NCBI GenBank assembly: GCA_002104985.1
Contig: MCGO01000030.1
Location: 372,001 to 436,000, forward strand
From: Rhizoclosmatium globosum
Lineage: Eukaryota > Chytridiomycota > Chytridiomycetes > Chytridiales > Chytriomycetaceae
Direction: 5' to 3'
Length of the DNA: 64,000 nt
Shown here: positions 23,374 through 36,329 of the stretch, piece by piece
Layout of the letters: each line of letters opens with the position of its first letter
Position numbering within the stretch: the first letter of the stretch is position 1
Notes under the pieces: generated by a model
What the model was told of the DNA's origin: nothing
Database searches by the model: none
What the model saw: the letters and a program-made list of their open reading frames with translations, nothing else
Made by a program: the position numbers and the translations under genes

Positions 23374-25915
23374 TCAATTCTTTCTAAAGTGTCGCCCAAT
23401 TCTATCGTATATACTCTCGCGTGGGACTGGTTGGATGCATTCAAACGATTCAGTGTCGGATCCTTCCTCTGTATCCAACCCATCTTCTGCTCCTCCTTTC
23501 GACACGTTATCCATCCTTCGTTTCATGTCCAAACTCTTTCTCTTGGACTTTAAGCGTCCCTCCTGCTCAAACCGCCTTCTCCACCAATTTGTTATACTTT
23601 CTGGCATCCTCAGTTGTTCGAAAAACTTTTTGGGAGTTGCTCTGTTGGCGTTGTTGTCTTCACTCGGAGGGAGATCGTTTTCGTTCTCATCGAATAAAGT
23701 CAAGTGACTCTTGCCACTCGGCATTGTCGGAGGTTCCGATGTGACAACAGGATTTCGAACTTCGTCGACAACAAATGCTGGAACAGTTGACTGTTTTGAT
23801 GTTAGTATGGCTTCAATAAAGAAATTAAATTCAACGTACCCATTTGCGAAAGAGGCGTCGTGCAACTGTTGAATTATCGGCTTGACCTTCGGTCTGTACT
23901 GTTGAGTCAGAGTTTGCTGCAGAATCAGATTTGATATTCCAACGACTATTTAAAGACACAGGGAGAATATGACTTGAACCCCAACCAGCCGTTGTCGACC
24001 CACCAGTAGTCTTTGTTGCAAAAGGCGATCCAAGCGGTTTCCTAAAAACACGCTCCATCATAGTCTTAGACCGCACAGGCATAGGCGTCCCTTGCATCTC
24101 TCCATTCCCTTCCCCCACTTTTCCTTTCACTTTCAACGCCTCCGCCAATTTCGTCAACGCCTGCAACGCACCACGCGAACCTCCCACACTGATATCCACT
24201 TTCTTTCCTACATCCACGATAACATCACCGACATCGAAGCAAGGAGGCACACACCCTTCCGTCCTCCATTCTCGCTCTAAACTCCATTTTCGATGCACAG
24301 CGCGACGCTCTAGTTCTCGCATAAGGAATTCGGCGCGGGTGTGGCGTTCCATGCGGAGTACGTCTTCGACCCAGTCGATTGCAAAGAGTGACGCGTTTTC
24401 GGGGTATGTTGATGGACTTGAGAGTAACGCTGATGCGCCGGAGGCTGTTGCTAATCCTCTTCGGCCGTGGTCGTTCGCCTTTCCGGATCGTATCCCGAGT
24501 AGACTCCCGAACTTGACGTCCGCGCTTGATCTGTAGATTGCTTTGAATCTCTGTGCTGGAGTTGGAAGCGGCGGGAGTGCTGATGCGGCTGTCATGTTTT
24601 GGGTTGGGAGTGTGGCGTTGAGGACCCATGGAGAGTTTAGAACGTCGACGAGTGATATTCTGTGGATTGGATCGACTGCGAGCATTTGTGAGAGCAGGAA
24701 TTGAAGGGCTGTGATGAAAATACAGGATCAGTGTTACATGAAGAATGGAGAATAACAAAGACTTACGCCAAGACGCGTACTCGGGCATGATAAAGTCTCC
24801 ACCGACGACACATTCAGTTAATGCGTCAAAATCTTCTTTCTCAAATGGAAGTGCGGCGACAATCATTCCATAAAGACAGACACCAAGACTCCATACGTCC
24901 ACTTCGGGTCCGCGATAGGGTTTGTGGAGATAGATTTCAGGTGATGCGTAGCAAGGCGATCCGCATGATGAATGTTGTTTAAATTTAGGGGCTGCGTTTG
25001 GAGCACAAAGATAAGTATGGAACTTTAAGTCAGGGAAATACAAACAGTAGAATGTGCTGAAGCCAAAGTCTAGAAGATGTATTTTCCGGTCAATGGGATT
25101 GATTCTGATGTTTTCGAGCTTTAAATCGCGGTGGATCACGTTGCTTTTGTGGCAGTAGTCTATCCAATGATGGTATGTTGATTGACGTTGGCTCCGTTGT
25201 TAAGACAGTACATACCTACAGCAGCTATAATCTGCTTGAAAACGTATCGCGCATCGTTTTCTGTCATTCGACCACGTTCAGTTATGTAATCAGCCAAATC
25301 CTTGAAACGATGTCTTTAGTTGCTTCAACCTTGCTGCAAACCAGTTAATCCTCACCATTCCTTCCAAATATTCATAGAAAAAGTAAAAGTGATTCTTCCC
25401 AACAACATACGAGTGCATCTTGAGAATATTCGGATGATCCAACGTCACGCCAACCAACGCCTCTCGAATCATGAAATGCTCTCTCAACGCGATACCGTCC
25501 TTATTCCGTACTACTGGAGATTGATCTGTGGACTCTCCTTGTCGTTTTATGGATTTGACGACACACTACATTTTAAGAACAGTTCAGTTGACAGCCCAAC
25601 AACCCATCCCGTCAAGAATCAAAAATTCAAATATACCTTCTTCCCAATATCCTTATGTATCACGAGTTTCACGCTTCCAGAGCTTCCAGTACCAATAGTC
25701 TTGCCAAGGATCCATGTCCCAAAGATGAGACGAACTCGTTTTGGTTTGGGTGGGTGGTGGTCGTCCGAACGCGAGGGGGAAACGTCTTCTTCTTCTTCAT
25801 CGGATTCGATTCCGGTTATGGTTTGGACGGAAGTTAGTTCGACGATTCGCTTAGGTTTTGGGTCGATGGGTGTGGTGGATAATGGTGGCTCTGAGGTCTC
25901 TGTGGTGTGGAGCAT
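23374..25915 (-). CDS. CAMK/Snf1-type Ser/Thr protein kinase
   Basis: ATG 25915 follows a TTG-led open frame. Exons about 25915-25637, 25565-25356, 25300-25216, 25159-25046, 24991-24767, 24708-23840 and a last one ending at 23374. Residues 75-82 form the glycine loop (GTGSSGSV). The ATP lysine is in 'VVKSI', the catalytic loop is 'HRDLKLEN', the metal motif 'DFGFS', and 'GSPCYASPE' is the activation segment end. The intron in the activation segment (25045-24992) joins 'FSTFY' to 'PKFKQHSSCGSP'. The C-terminal third is long, Ser-rich and unrecognised. The phase of the last intron (GT 23839, AG 23791) does not fit the frame of the final 490 bp, so the extreme C-terminus is uncertain. Cytosolic kinase; closest in style to Snf1/KIN-type CAMKs. 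Confidence 0.82.
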
Positions 25916-26000
25916 TGCTGGTTTTTTGAGTGACAATTACGACAAAACAAAGTAGAACAAGTTAATTAGAACTCAATCATTTTGTTAAATTTTCCATATT

Positions 26001-28896
26001 TCAACTCTCTGATTGTCTGCGAATGTCAATGTGAAGCTTCGATTCTAACACGCGAGAAGGTCTAGGAACTCCAAACTGATCAATCGTAGCAGTGAGTTCC
26101 GCCAGGAATGCAGAGGCTTTATCAAATGATTCAAACTCCATAGTAAGTTCGTATTGAACGTCTTGGTCTTTTGATTGCGCCTTTATGGTTGAGTTTGTGG
26201 ATTCTTTACGATGCATGTCGGATCCCATGGAGAGAAAGAGAACATTATCTGTTACGACCCTACGAGTTGAGCTCAACAGACAAAAGCAAGGTATTTGTTT
26301 TGGACTGTACAATGATACCCATATCCTTCCTTTCAGGATATGCAGTTCGGGCTGTCCAACAAACCACATAGACCACCGTCCGTACTTTCCACGTTTGAAC
26401 TGGTAAATACAAAAATCTTGTGTTTGGTTAAGAATTTTGTGATGGTACGAGAATTGATCGAGCTCTGGATATAAATAGTCATGTTCATCAGTTTAAATTA
26501 GATACAGTCGAAAATGTGTTCGTACCGCGGCCTAAAGACGACGCTCTACTTTTTTTCAACGATTTCCTATGACTTTTAGAAAGACCATCCTCCATGAAAC
26601 TATTCCTTTGCAAGATTGTGGTGTCTCCTCGGCGGCTTATCTTAATTAGCTTCGTCAGCTTGAGACCAAATGTTCCAAGAAGAACCACAGTCACGGCTAT
26701 CCAAATGCAGACCCCGATTTTGAAGTCCGATTCATGGGTCGTGTATGAGAGTTCATTTTGGACGAGACAGTAGGTGATGCCAATAACAGCTATAATTGCA
26801 ATCATGGAAGTCGATTCATTAAAGTGTTCCCAATGGATAGACTGCATAAAATATAGAGTTGGGAATAGACCGAACCGAATCCCAAAGCCAAAAGGCTAAC
26901 TCGTAAACGACAAGAAAAACCGCTTGATGTATATAACGACATTGGTATCATAGCATAAAGAAGAAAGTATCCGAGAAGAGTTGCAAAAGACTCCAAACAG
27001 TAGATTGGAGTTTTTCGAAACCAAAGTACTAGTTTCAAACATATGATAATCATAAAAACGCCTGAAGCTGTTAATGCAACTAGTACAGCTCCATATCGAT
27101 TCTGCATTGAATGTTGTAACTGATTTGGCACAGCTTGTCTTCCATCCGGTGGAGCAACAGAAGATCCTGCTTGGTCTGTCAGTGCAAGACAAGGATTAGA
27201 AAACTACTAACCTCCATAAAAAATTGGTTTAGAATCATTACGATACGTGAATACAGTAGCGTTGTTATTCGTTTGACCGAACGCTGATATAGGTGAGTCC
27301 AGCAGTTTTCCCAAAAAATCGTACCTGTTATGTTCAGATAATCTCCAGTGTAATAGTATGCCGCCCATGGCCTGGATTGGGTTAATTAACTATCAAAAAC
27401 CATTCAACATACTCACGATGCTAAATCCCCATTATCGGTTAATTCCACTGGACTGTTTACAAGACCCGAATAACCCAAGTTCTGAAATAACGTGAAATTT
27501 ATGTGTTCTTGGAGCTGCCGTTTTGCAAGCATGTCGATTGTAAAGCTGGAATTTGATCGAACAAGGTTTTGCAAGCCTAGAAGCATCAACATAACACAAT
27601 CAAACGTCTGATATAGGTAGACAAATTCTGGATCGGTGGCAGCTGGGTATTTTTCGAGGAACTGAGACATAACAGTCTTTTGAAGTGATGTGTTAGGAAA
27701 CCCTTTAGGGTACATCAATATGATTCCAGTCTTGTTCGCGACAAGCACAGTATCTGAATTTTGTTAGATAATTATGAGAATGTGACACTTAGGTCTGACC
27801 TGGGGAGGGAGTGCTGACCAAATTGGCAACAAGCCACACTTTGTCTTGACTAAAGAAATTAGCTCGTCCCAATCCGTCTAAGATCTTTCCTAAGAAGCTT
27901 CCGCTTCCAGAGAGAAATATGTATCTATAAATGCTTTAAACAATTTGCAAGCAGTAAATGACATACTTTACTGAGGAGGCGTCCAAAGACTTTCCCACAT
28001 ATTCGATCATTTCTTGACTCGCCTCTAAAGACACTGGCATATAAGCGATAACAGTAATTCCATGAGCCATCATTGATTGAAGGAAGTCGCTTGCAACTAT
28101 GAATAGCTTAATACTTTGAGAATGAAAATAGGCTTATACGCCACAAGCTTCTCTCACATCCTCGACCGAGTTCACTGTTTGACTGATATACCACAGCGAC
28201 ACGAGTTACGTTAAAAGATGACAATAACTGATAAAAATGCTCGCCAGTTCCTATTTTCGCACATATAGGTACATAGACGGAAAGAATTATTTGCATTGTA
28301 TACCGGCAGACGGAACTACTCTCCAAAAGTATGGATACTTTTTTTTGTCCGATAAACTAGGTGCTCCACTTGCTGTGCTACAATATGTAATCTTGTTATT
28401 CGAAAGAACTTCCGCTACTCCCCTGCTCTAAAACGATCAATTTAGGCCATGTTAATGAAAGGCATACTTTGCTGTCGAAGAGTACTCAGTTCCAATCACA
28501 CCAATCACATCCGGATATGTTTCGACAATATCTTGTGCCAGGATTGAGAGCGCAAACCCACTCGGGCTCCCAGAATAGCTTTGGTCCAGCAATGGTTCAT
28601 ACTGACCGCAATCTTAAATCCCTTGTTGAGACTTAAACGCTATTGATTCTTCAATATGTACCTGTAAACCGACGCAACTTTATTTTCACGCCGGGTAAAA
28701 TTCCAATCGATTGTGCGTATTCAACGGCGAAGACGCTCATCACGTCAGTAAAGAAAGCGGGTCCACTGTTGCCATAATAATCGATTTGACCTGGATCGTA
28801 CACACTTGTCATATTTGAGACCAGAGCGCCGTTTACTGATACTCCCGGAATAGTGCAGTAGTTTCCGATGAGTCCAAGTGCTATGGAAGTGACCAT
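26001..28896 (-). pseudogene. Class C-type 7TM receptor, copy 2, with internal deletion of TM3-TM5
   Basis: Many small exons on the minus strand. The ligand-binding part starts around ATG 28896 ('GLIGNYCTIPGVSVNG'), with 'VIGVIGTEYSSTAK', 'SLSDKKKYPYFWR', 'GTGEHFYQLLSSFNVTRVAVVYQS' and 'FDCVMLMLLGLQNL', closely matching copy 3. TM1 and TM2 lie at about 27110-26930. Then 'LLALGFG', at the start of TM3, is followed directly by the end of TM5 ('FPTLYF', other frame) at about 26870. Roughly 112 residues present in copy 3 are missing. TM6, TM7 and the cytoplasmic tail continue to the stop at 26001. A receptor lacking TM3-TM5 and out of frame at the junction is unlikely to work. Confidence 0.78.
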
Positions 28897-29012
28897 CTTA
28901 ACTTCAAGATTGCCGCTTTGGGTAAGGTGATTTACGTTTAAACAACGAATCCATACAGGTTTCTCAACACATCTTTTTTGTTTAGATTTAACCAAAATTT
29001 AATCAATAACTT

Positions 29013-32000
29013 CTAAACATCTTGGCTACCCCTAGATTCTGACTGTCGACGGAGGTCATTCAGTTTTGATTCCAAAACTCGGGAGGTTCGCGGGACTCCA
29101 AACTGATCGATTGCAGACGTAAGCTCTGCCAGAAAAGCGGATGCCTTTTCAACCGATTCAAACTCCATAATTAAATCATATTGAACTTCTGGGTTCTTTG
29201 ACTTTCGATCTTTGACTGTCGATGCTGTAGATTCCTTCCGTGCGACATCAGATCCCATTGAGAGCTTCAGCATAGTTTTTGTGATTATCTTTTGTGTAGA
29301 TAGCGTTATACAAAAGCAAGGTATTTGTCTTGGGCTGTAAAGTGAAATCCAAACACGTCCTCTTAGAATATGCAGTTCTGGCTGCCCAATTAACCAGTAG
29401 GACCAACGCCCATATTTCCCACGTGTGAACTTAAATGTACAATAGTCTAAAGTATTGTTTAATACTTTGTGGTAGTACGAAAATTGATCAAGCTCTATAA
29501 ATAAAAAGTTAGTATTGTTATATAATGATTGTACACTAACCGCGAACCAAAGTTGAAGCTCTACTCTTTTTCACTGATTTTCTATGGTATTTCGACATGG
29601 AACCTTCAGCGAAGCTGTTACTTCGCAGCTTTGTGATATCCTCTATTCCTTTGTTCATAATCAACAATTTCGTCAACTTGAGCCCAAGCACTGCATATAA
29701 TACAACTGTAGTTGCTATCCATATACAAACACCAATTTTGAAATCTGATTCAAATGTAGGAAAGGACAACTCATTCTGGACAACACCATATGTTATGCCA
29801 ATGAGAACGAAAATGACAATCAGTAATGACGACTCATTAAATTGCTCCCAATGAACGAACTGAATACAGTAGAGTGTTGGAAGGAGTGAAATAGCCAAAA
29901 CCAGGTTGTAATAGAATAATACAGCTGACGCTACAACACTTCTTTGATGATCCTTATTCAGTTTGCACATCACGTAAAATTCATTTCCAGTAGATAAATT
30001 GAGATATTTGAATGATGATAATTGTGACCAGATAGTAATTAGTATCTGCGATCCGATTAAATAAATTCTCGTGTTAAACATACTTACTACTTCCAGGATT
30101 AAGAGTGCCGCATTCAAAGCTCGAAACTTAAGCTGCTCGTTAGCAGGTTTTTGAACTTTCTTCTCACCAAACATCCTCGCGACCAACAAATTCTTTGAAA
30201 TTACGGTTGAAAGTATGACTCCAAACCCTGCTGCCAGCAGCCCCGGTCGTAAACGACAACTGTAGTCGTTTGGAGCCAACAAAGGAGTAGAATTCATTGC
30301 GTACAGGATCGTGTACCCAAAAAGCCCCAAGAAGGACTCATAATTGAAGATTGGAGTTTTCCGAAACCAGATCAGCAGCGCGAAACATATTGCGACCAAG
30401 AAAAGTCCCACAGTAGAAAGTGAAACCAAAACGAGACCGTAATGGTTATTTATTGAATAATATACCTGGCTTGGTAGCGCTTTGCGTCCGTCAAAAGGGG
30501 GAATGGACGAGCCTGCAGACACAGAGTCAGACGGAGTCAAGTTTCTCATTATTTTTCAAACCTCCGAAGAATATAGGCGATTTTCCAGGAAAGTATGTGA
30601 ATCGAGTGGCATTGATATCCGTCTGACCAAACACTATCAAGTAGACTCAAAGAAATGTTCAACTCCAAGATCATCGAATACCTGTTACATTCAAATAACT
30701 TCCAGTATAGTAGTAAGCTGCATAAGGACTACAAAAATGTGAACAAATTTTTTTGAAAGACCGAGTCCGTTTACTCACACCGCCAAGTCACCATTTTCAG
30801 TTAAGATCATTGGATCACTCGTCATTCCAGAATATCCCAAGTTTTGAAATAATGTGTAGTTCATGTACTGTTGGAGTTCACGCTTCGCAAGCATATCGAC
30901 CGTGAAATTGGGATTTGATCGAAGGAGCTTGTTCATTCCCTCGAGCATCATAATCACGCAATCAAACACTTGATAAAGAGATAGAAAATTCGGATCATGA
31001 GCATCAGGATAGCGCTCTAAGAATTTTGCATAAAGTTCGATTGACATGGAAACATTTGGTGACCCATTTGGATATAGAAACATCCAGCCTGTTGAGTTGG
31101 TTGATATTGCTGTGACCAATGGAGATTAAATCATTCGGCATTTATGAGTGTTCCAAACATACCTGTCGATGAGGAGGGTATAGCCCAATTATTTGCCAAC
31201 CACACTCGGTCACGATTAAACATATTCGAACTACTTAAACCTCCAAATAAATCCCCCATAAAGTTTCCCGTTCCGGTTATAACAATGTATCTGTAATAAT
31301 AATGAGGATAGTTATCGCTGTAAATTCATAATTAACCTCGCATCAACATTCTGAAGCGATGATTCAAGGTAATCAAGTATGCCTTGGTTGATTGTGCTCG
31401 CGAGTGGTATTGATGCTATAACATCAATATCATGAACTTTCATTGATTGAACAACGTCCGCAGCGACTACAATGAAGCATATAAGCAACCCATTATAACA
31501 CAAATACAACGTACATCCCTGGCCATATATTGAATCCGATTGATATACAACAGCTATACGAGTAACACTGAAAGAAGCCAGCAATCGGTAAAAGTGTTCT
31601 CCAAGTCCTAAAACAGCATTCATAAGCTTTTAAATGAAAATATTTAAATAGTTACCCAGCCCAGGAAGCGTTCTCCAAAAGTAAGGATACTTAATTTTGT
31701 CTGAAAAAGTGGGTGCTCCAGTTGTAGCACTACAGTATGGAATGTAGTTATTTGAGATAACTTCCGAAATCCCTCTACAAATCAATATTAATATAAATTG
31801 AATATTCAGTAAGTCCCCACGGCAAACCTTGCTGCAGCCGAATATTCAGTGCTGATGAGACCAATAACATCTGAATTTGACAGAATATCTTCAGCCATTA
31901 TAGAAGCTGCAAATCCCCCTGATTTTCCAGAATAGTCTAAATCCGCTGTTGCATCGTAAGATCCACAATCTGATTCAGGTTCATTCAATATACAATTTCT

Positions 32001-32253
32001 TCCGAAAACCCTAAGCACCTGTGAACCGCTTAAGTTTGACCGTTACTCCCGGTAAAATGCTGTGATTCTTTGCATATTCTGTCGCGAAGACAGCCATAAC
32101 ATCAGAAAAAAACGCTGCACCCGAGTTCCCATAATAATCGATAAGGTTCGGATCATATACACTCGTCATATTGGATACTAGTGAGCCGTTTACAATAACG
32201 CCTGGAATAGAGCAGTAGTTATTGACGAGGCCGAGAGTGATGGAGGTTGTCAT
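29013..32253 (-). CDS. Class C-type 7TM receptor, copy 3 (ANF-type ligand domain + 7tm_3 + C-terminal tail domain)
   Basis: The best-preserved receptor. The first ATG is at 32253, directly at the first strand of the ligand-binding domain, leaving no room for a signal peptide before the neighbouring gene's stop at 32340; an exon overlapping that gene is possible. The extracellular part (32253-about 30680) is in small exons and has several N-x-S/T sites. A continuous 337-codon block, 30549-29536, holds seven hydrophobic segments starting with 'YGLVLVSLSTVGLFLVAICF' and ending with 'FKIGVCIWIATTVVLY'. A basic linker and a cytoplasmic tail of about 150 residues follow, ending at 29013 with a helix rich in 'FESVEKASAFLAEL'. 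Class C receptors signal through heterotrimeric G proteins at the plasma membrane. Confidence 0.82.
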
Positions 32254-32339
32254 CGTCGTGTGGGTCAAGATTTGCACGATATTTAGCAAATGATTTACAC
32301 ACAAAGCCACTTCAAACAACGTAAAAGTACAAATCCAAC

Positions 32340-34845
32340 TTATTCGAATAAATTTGGAGAGAGTTTCGCGCTTACAGCCTCTTCATCAGAGACACTTAAT
32401 TTCGCAGCCCACAAACCCTTTTGAAGTATTTCAACCATCCTCTTGACCCCAACAACACCATTAGTCTCTGCAACTCCTGTCAATATTGTACCTACAAGCG
32501 AATCACCAGCCCCCGTAACATTCACAACTTCCCTATCAGAATCAACTAGCGACTTCAAATGGGCAACAACTTTCCCCTCCACAACAACATACTCTCCAAC
32601 ACCTTCTATAATACTACCACCGCTATGAGACAGCGTATCTTCATCCTTCAAATCCATAACAAGCAACACCCCATCCCTCCCCAGCTTGACAACAACAACA
32701 CGAAACAAATATGCAAGTGCAACAGCTTTCGAAACAGTCTTGGCATCGACAGGGCCTATTGCAGTCTTGCCCGCTTTGTGTAACACAAAACCTCGTTTCA
32801 ACGCGTCGCGGTAAAGTTCAGTGAGTTCGAGAGTGTTTGGGGTTATATAGTGGACGGTGTTTGAAATGTCTTTGATTGTAAGCCCCGTTGTGGCGTCAAG
32901 GACTTTAAACAAAAGCGTCGATTTCGGGACGGATGTGGGTTCGTATACTACAGGTATACGTGTATCCCGAGCGTACTTGATGCATTCTGAGAGAAGGTAT
33001 GTGGGGATGTTCGCGTCTGTTGCGAGGAGGGTTGGAGAGAGGGAAGCGAGGGCTGAGGAGGGGAATGGAATTTGGGAGTGGATTGACATGTCTGATACGC
33101 CGGAGAGGGGATCGCCTGCTGATGAGAGGATTGCGTTGTAGAATGCGGTTGAAGGAGGTGGGGTTTTAGCGGTTGATTGTTGTGTTGGTGGTAGGATAGA
33201 GAGGCCAGGGAGGAGCTGTGTTTGTTGGAAGGAGCGTCAGTATCTTATTGATGTGGTATGAGATGGTGAGTTAAGCTTACAATATCCTTTTCGCGCATTT
33301 GAGAAAGGAGGAGGCGGCCTGCATTGTCATCTGCAATTGCACTTGCAAAGTGAACGTTGCCTCCGGTTCGATGACATGCTTCCGCCATATTTCTACCTAC
33401 TCCTCCGAGAGAGAATCGTACGCTTCCTGCGGCCGACTTTCCAGATGATTCCGCAGCAGAGAACTTTGAAATGATATCCAAGTTCGTGGCTCCGAATATG
33501 ACAATTTTGTTTGCTTTCAGGTTTTCCTTGGATTTGGATGAGGCTGAAACTGGCTCATGAGGAGGAGCAACAGGGTGGTAAGGGTGAGATGGTGCGTCTT
33601 TATTCAGCTTTGCAAGAGCGACAGCAATTTGACCACCGACCAAAGCATTGTTTTTGATAAGCGCGATATCTTTGAGAAAGGTTTGAGTCGTGGTGAACGA
33701 AAACTACTCAAAATAAAACTCAACTGGCTCTCAACGACTTTCCTTCAGTCACTTCCTTGACTCTCTGGAGCAAAAATGGCGTGACATCTTTTCCTTTGAC
33801 CCCTAGGGCTTCTGCTTCCTTGAGAGCACCTATGATTGCAGCATTAAAAATAATGCACACTCCGACTCCTCTCTCTTTTTCATAGATTTTGAGCTCACCT
33901 TGAATAGCAGCATCCAAAAGGTCTCCATCAATTTCGACAGCTTCTTGAGGAATGGGAACAGCAATCACAGATCCATTTTCAAGGCCAAGATCCAACTGAG
34001 CCTTAATCATGGCAGCACACTCTTGAGGAGAATTCATGCGTGCAATACCAGTAAAAGGAGAAGTAGGAGTATAAAATGAAGGAAACGAGTCTGACTTGTA
34101 AGTGACGACAGGAACGCCCTGGGTCTCCAAGAATTCCAGAGTACGACCAATATCGAGAATCGACTTAACACCGGCACAAACAACGGCGATTGGCGTACGA
34201 GAGAGTTCAGTGAGATCCGCTGAGATGTCAAGTGAAGATTCGCCACCCCGATGAACGCCCCCAATTCCACCCGTCACAAACACATTAATTCCCGCAGCAT
34301 GAGCAATAAGAGAAGTAGCAGCAACGGTGGTTGTTCCTAGTGTCCCGTGATTAATCCAATTTAACTCGCATTTTAAAAACAAACCCGTCTTTCTCTGAGC
34401 CAAAACAAGACCCAAATCGCGTCTTGACGCTTTGACCGCATCTTTTGTCTTTGCGAGTGAGTTCAGTTCGTCCTTTGAAAGACCGATTCGGACTTGGCCG
34501 TTTACGAGGGCGATTGTTGCGGGTTCAGCGCCGGTTTTGCGGATTTGGTCTTCGACGGCGAGCGCAGTTTCAACGTTGCTTTTGTTTGGTATTTGGTATT
34601 TGGTATTTGGTGTTGGTTATTGTGGTTTGTTGAGTTGGATAGGTTGGTTTGGATGAGACGATTAATCAAAGTAACCACCAAATAGAACATTCAAAGTGGA
34701 CTCACTCGGGATAGCCCATTCCGTGCGAGATAATCGTGGACTCAAGCGCAACGACGGGTGCTCCGGATTGAAGCGCCGCCTTGACTGAGGCCGAAACGTG
34801 GAACGATGATGGGAGGCTTCGTCCAAGCAGAGATCTGGAAATCAT
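32340..34845 (-). CDS. Pseudouridine-5'-phosphate glycosidase / pseudouridine kinase fusion (PsuG-PsuK)
   Basis: Five exons with clean phases: 34845-34706, 34578-34385, 34336-33725, 33669-33281 and 33215-32340. The N-terminal half is PsuG-like ('VALESTIISHGMGYP', 'ATIALVNGQVRIGL', 'GTTTVAAT', 'FVTGGIGGVHRG', 'CAGVKSILD'). It cleaves pseudouridine 5'-phosphate to uracil and ribose 5-phosphate. The C-terminal half is a PfkB-family kinase ('FSLGGVGRNMAEA', substrate-binding glycines, and 'NVTGAGDSLVG' with the catalytic Asp near the end). It would phosphorylate pseudouridine, so one protein does both steps of pseudouridine salvage. The order glycosidase then kinase is the known eukaryotic fusion order. 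No frameshift in about 2.5 kb. Two splice donors are the non-consensus GTTTGT and GTTGAG. Confidence 0.92.
34584..34612. repeat. Intronic microsatellite, unit TTTGGTA
   Basis: Four or so tandem copies of a 7-bp unit lie inside the first intron of the PsuG-PsuK gene, next to its acceptor. Simple repeat; no function inferred. Confidence 0.7.
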
Positions 34846-35196
34846 TTATTGTCGAGAATCAGAAACGAAAAGAACACCTGATAATCACAGTTATTCAGGA
34901 GAAATTTGGCTGAAAATAATTGCTGCTCCTTTACATGTTGCTTTAAATGAGGGCTGGCGTGATGTGGAAAGATCAATACACCTGAGCCCTACAACAGATC
35001 TGTGTGATGGCAGCAATTAAACTGATGCATTTGGAAAGTATCAACATGATATGTGCGCTGAATGTTTTTAGATTAGAATTTGAATAATGTTTCAAAGAGC
35101 CTCAGCCACGATTTTCAGATATTAAAACATTCATATATTTTATATTATATTTCTTAGAAAATTCCCCTTTCATCCAGCTACTATGCTTTTCCTCTC
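34846..35196. other. Intergenic region without recognisable gene
   Basis: AT-rich spacer between the PsuG-PsuK start and the 3' end of the GT31-type fragment. I see no conserved reading frame, RNA gene or repeat. Confidence 0.5.
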
Positions 35197-36094
35197 CTAA
35201 ATTTGTCTAAAAGCATCCAGTTTCTCTTCGATTGTTCCACAATTCTGAATGAACACTGTCGAAGAATTAAACTCGTCTCCACATTGAACAACTACATTCG
35301 AATGCAGTTCCATATAGTGTCTTGTTACGGTTGATGCAAAGCCATAAAGCACATCCAACGAGTGAAACCAGTCCTTCCTTAAATCAACTGCCTGTGCAAA
35401 ACCTGTCGTGACGATTGTGGTCTTAGACTCTGTGTGGAATGTGTATTGAAACTCGGAAGGGGACCATGAATCTAAGAGTGTCAGTAGATTCTGGACATTG
35501 GTTATTGTGTTTGAGCTTGTTTGGACAATGAAATCGTACGTTGGTAGACTAGTTCCAAAGTACTTGACAATATATTGTGGAAACAGTGTAGATATTTTTG
35601 ATGGCTTCAGATTCCCAAGAGCAGCAGATAGAATGGGATACAAATTGTCTTTATAGACCACCTCTTCTTTCAGAATCTGTGTAAATGAAGTATACGTCCA
35701 CATCTTCTGGTATTTTGTCTTTGTATCCGAACCGAAAAGCATTCCTCGTCTGGAACCCATAGTTGTTCACGATCGAGAGAAAATCAACTGCGAGAAGCAC
35801 ACGTTTTCGAGATTGAGGGATTACAATGGGATTGACAAGACTGTCGAGGTTTACGGTTGAGTCTGTTGAAGTTGTGTTGATGACTGAGAGAACTTGTTGT
35901 TCTCTTGTACGATGGTTATTTTGGTCACCAAGTTGATGACTGCCAACGAATGCACCGTTGAGCCCAACAACAAGCATAAGTATCGCAGCGGCGACCAAGA
36001 GATAGCGTTTGGATAGTATCGACAAGACTTTCCCTGTTTGAGAAGTTTTGGAGGCAAAAAAGACGGAGGATTCAAAGGTTGAGAATCTGTTCAT
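35197..36094 (-). pseudogene. GT31-type N-terminal module fragment (no catalytic half)
   Basis: Reads as an N-terminal type II anchor ('LLVAAAILMLVVGLNGAFVG') then the non-catalytic module shared with the GT31-type genes at 42320-44071 and 53082-55728: 'RKRVLLAVDFL', 'TRNAFRFGYKDKIPEDVDVYFIY', then after a frame change near 35690 'LFPQYIVKYFGTSLPTYDFIVQTSS' and the closing 'FIQNCGTIEEKLDAFRQI', which ends at a stop. Relative to the paralogues about eight residues are missing at the frame change. There is no DDD-bearing catalytic half after it. Likely a truncated pseudogene, less likely a gene for a free-standing module. Confidence 0.65.
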
Positions 36095-36329
36095 TTCAAT
36101 TTAATGATAGCGACCAAGAAGGTTTCGTTGAATGCATGACAGTACATAATCCAGCAAAACCCGTATAATCAATATTGACAGCCCTGATGGACATTTCTAT
36201 CTCTTTTGGGACAGTCGTCTTTGTTTGCCGATTGGCCGCTCTTATTCCGATTTTGTTTGCATAGTCACATGATACGCATCTTTCGTTTTGCCCGGCCCAC
36301 CAAAACCATCAACGAAACCACCAATCACG

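Noticed and set aside
22786..23553. 255-codon plus-strand frame rich in Val opposite beta-propeller copy 3
   Set aside because: It is the antisense shadow of the Thr/Ser repeat linker (repeated ACT/ACC codons read as GTG/GTT).
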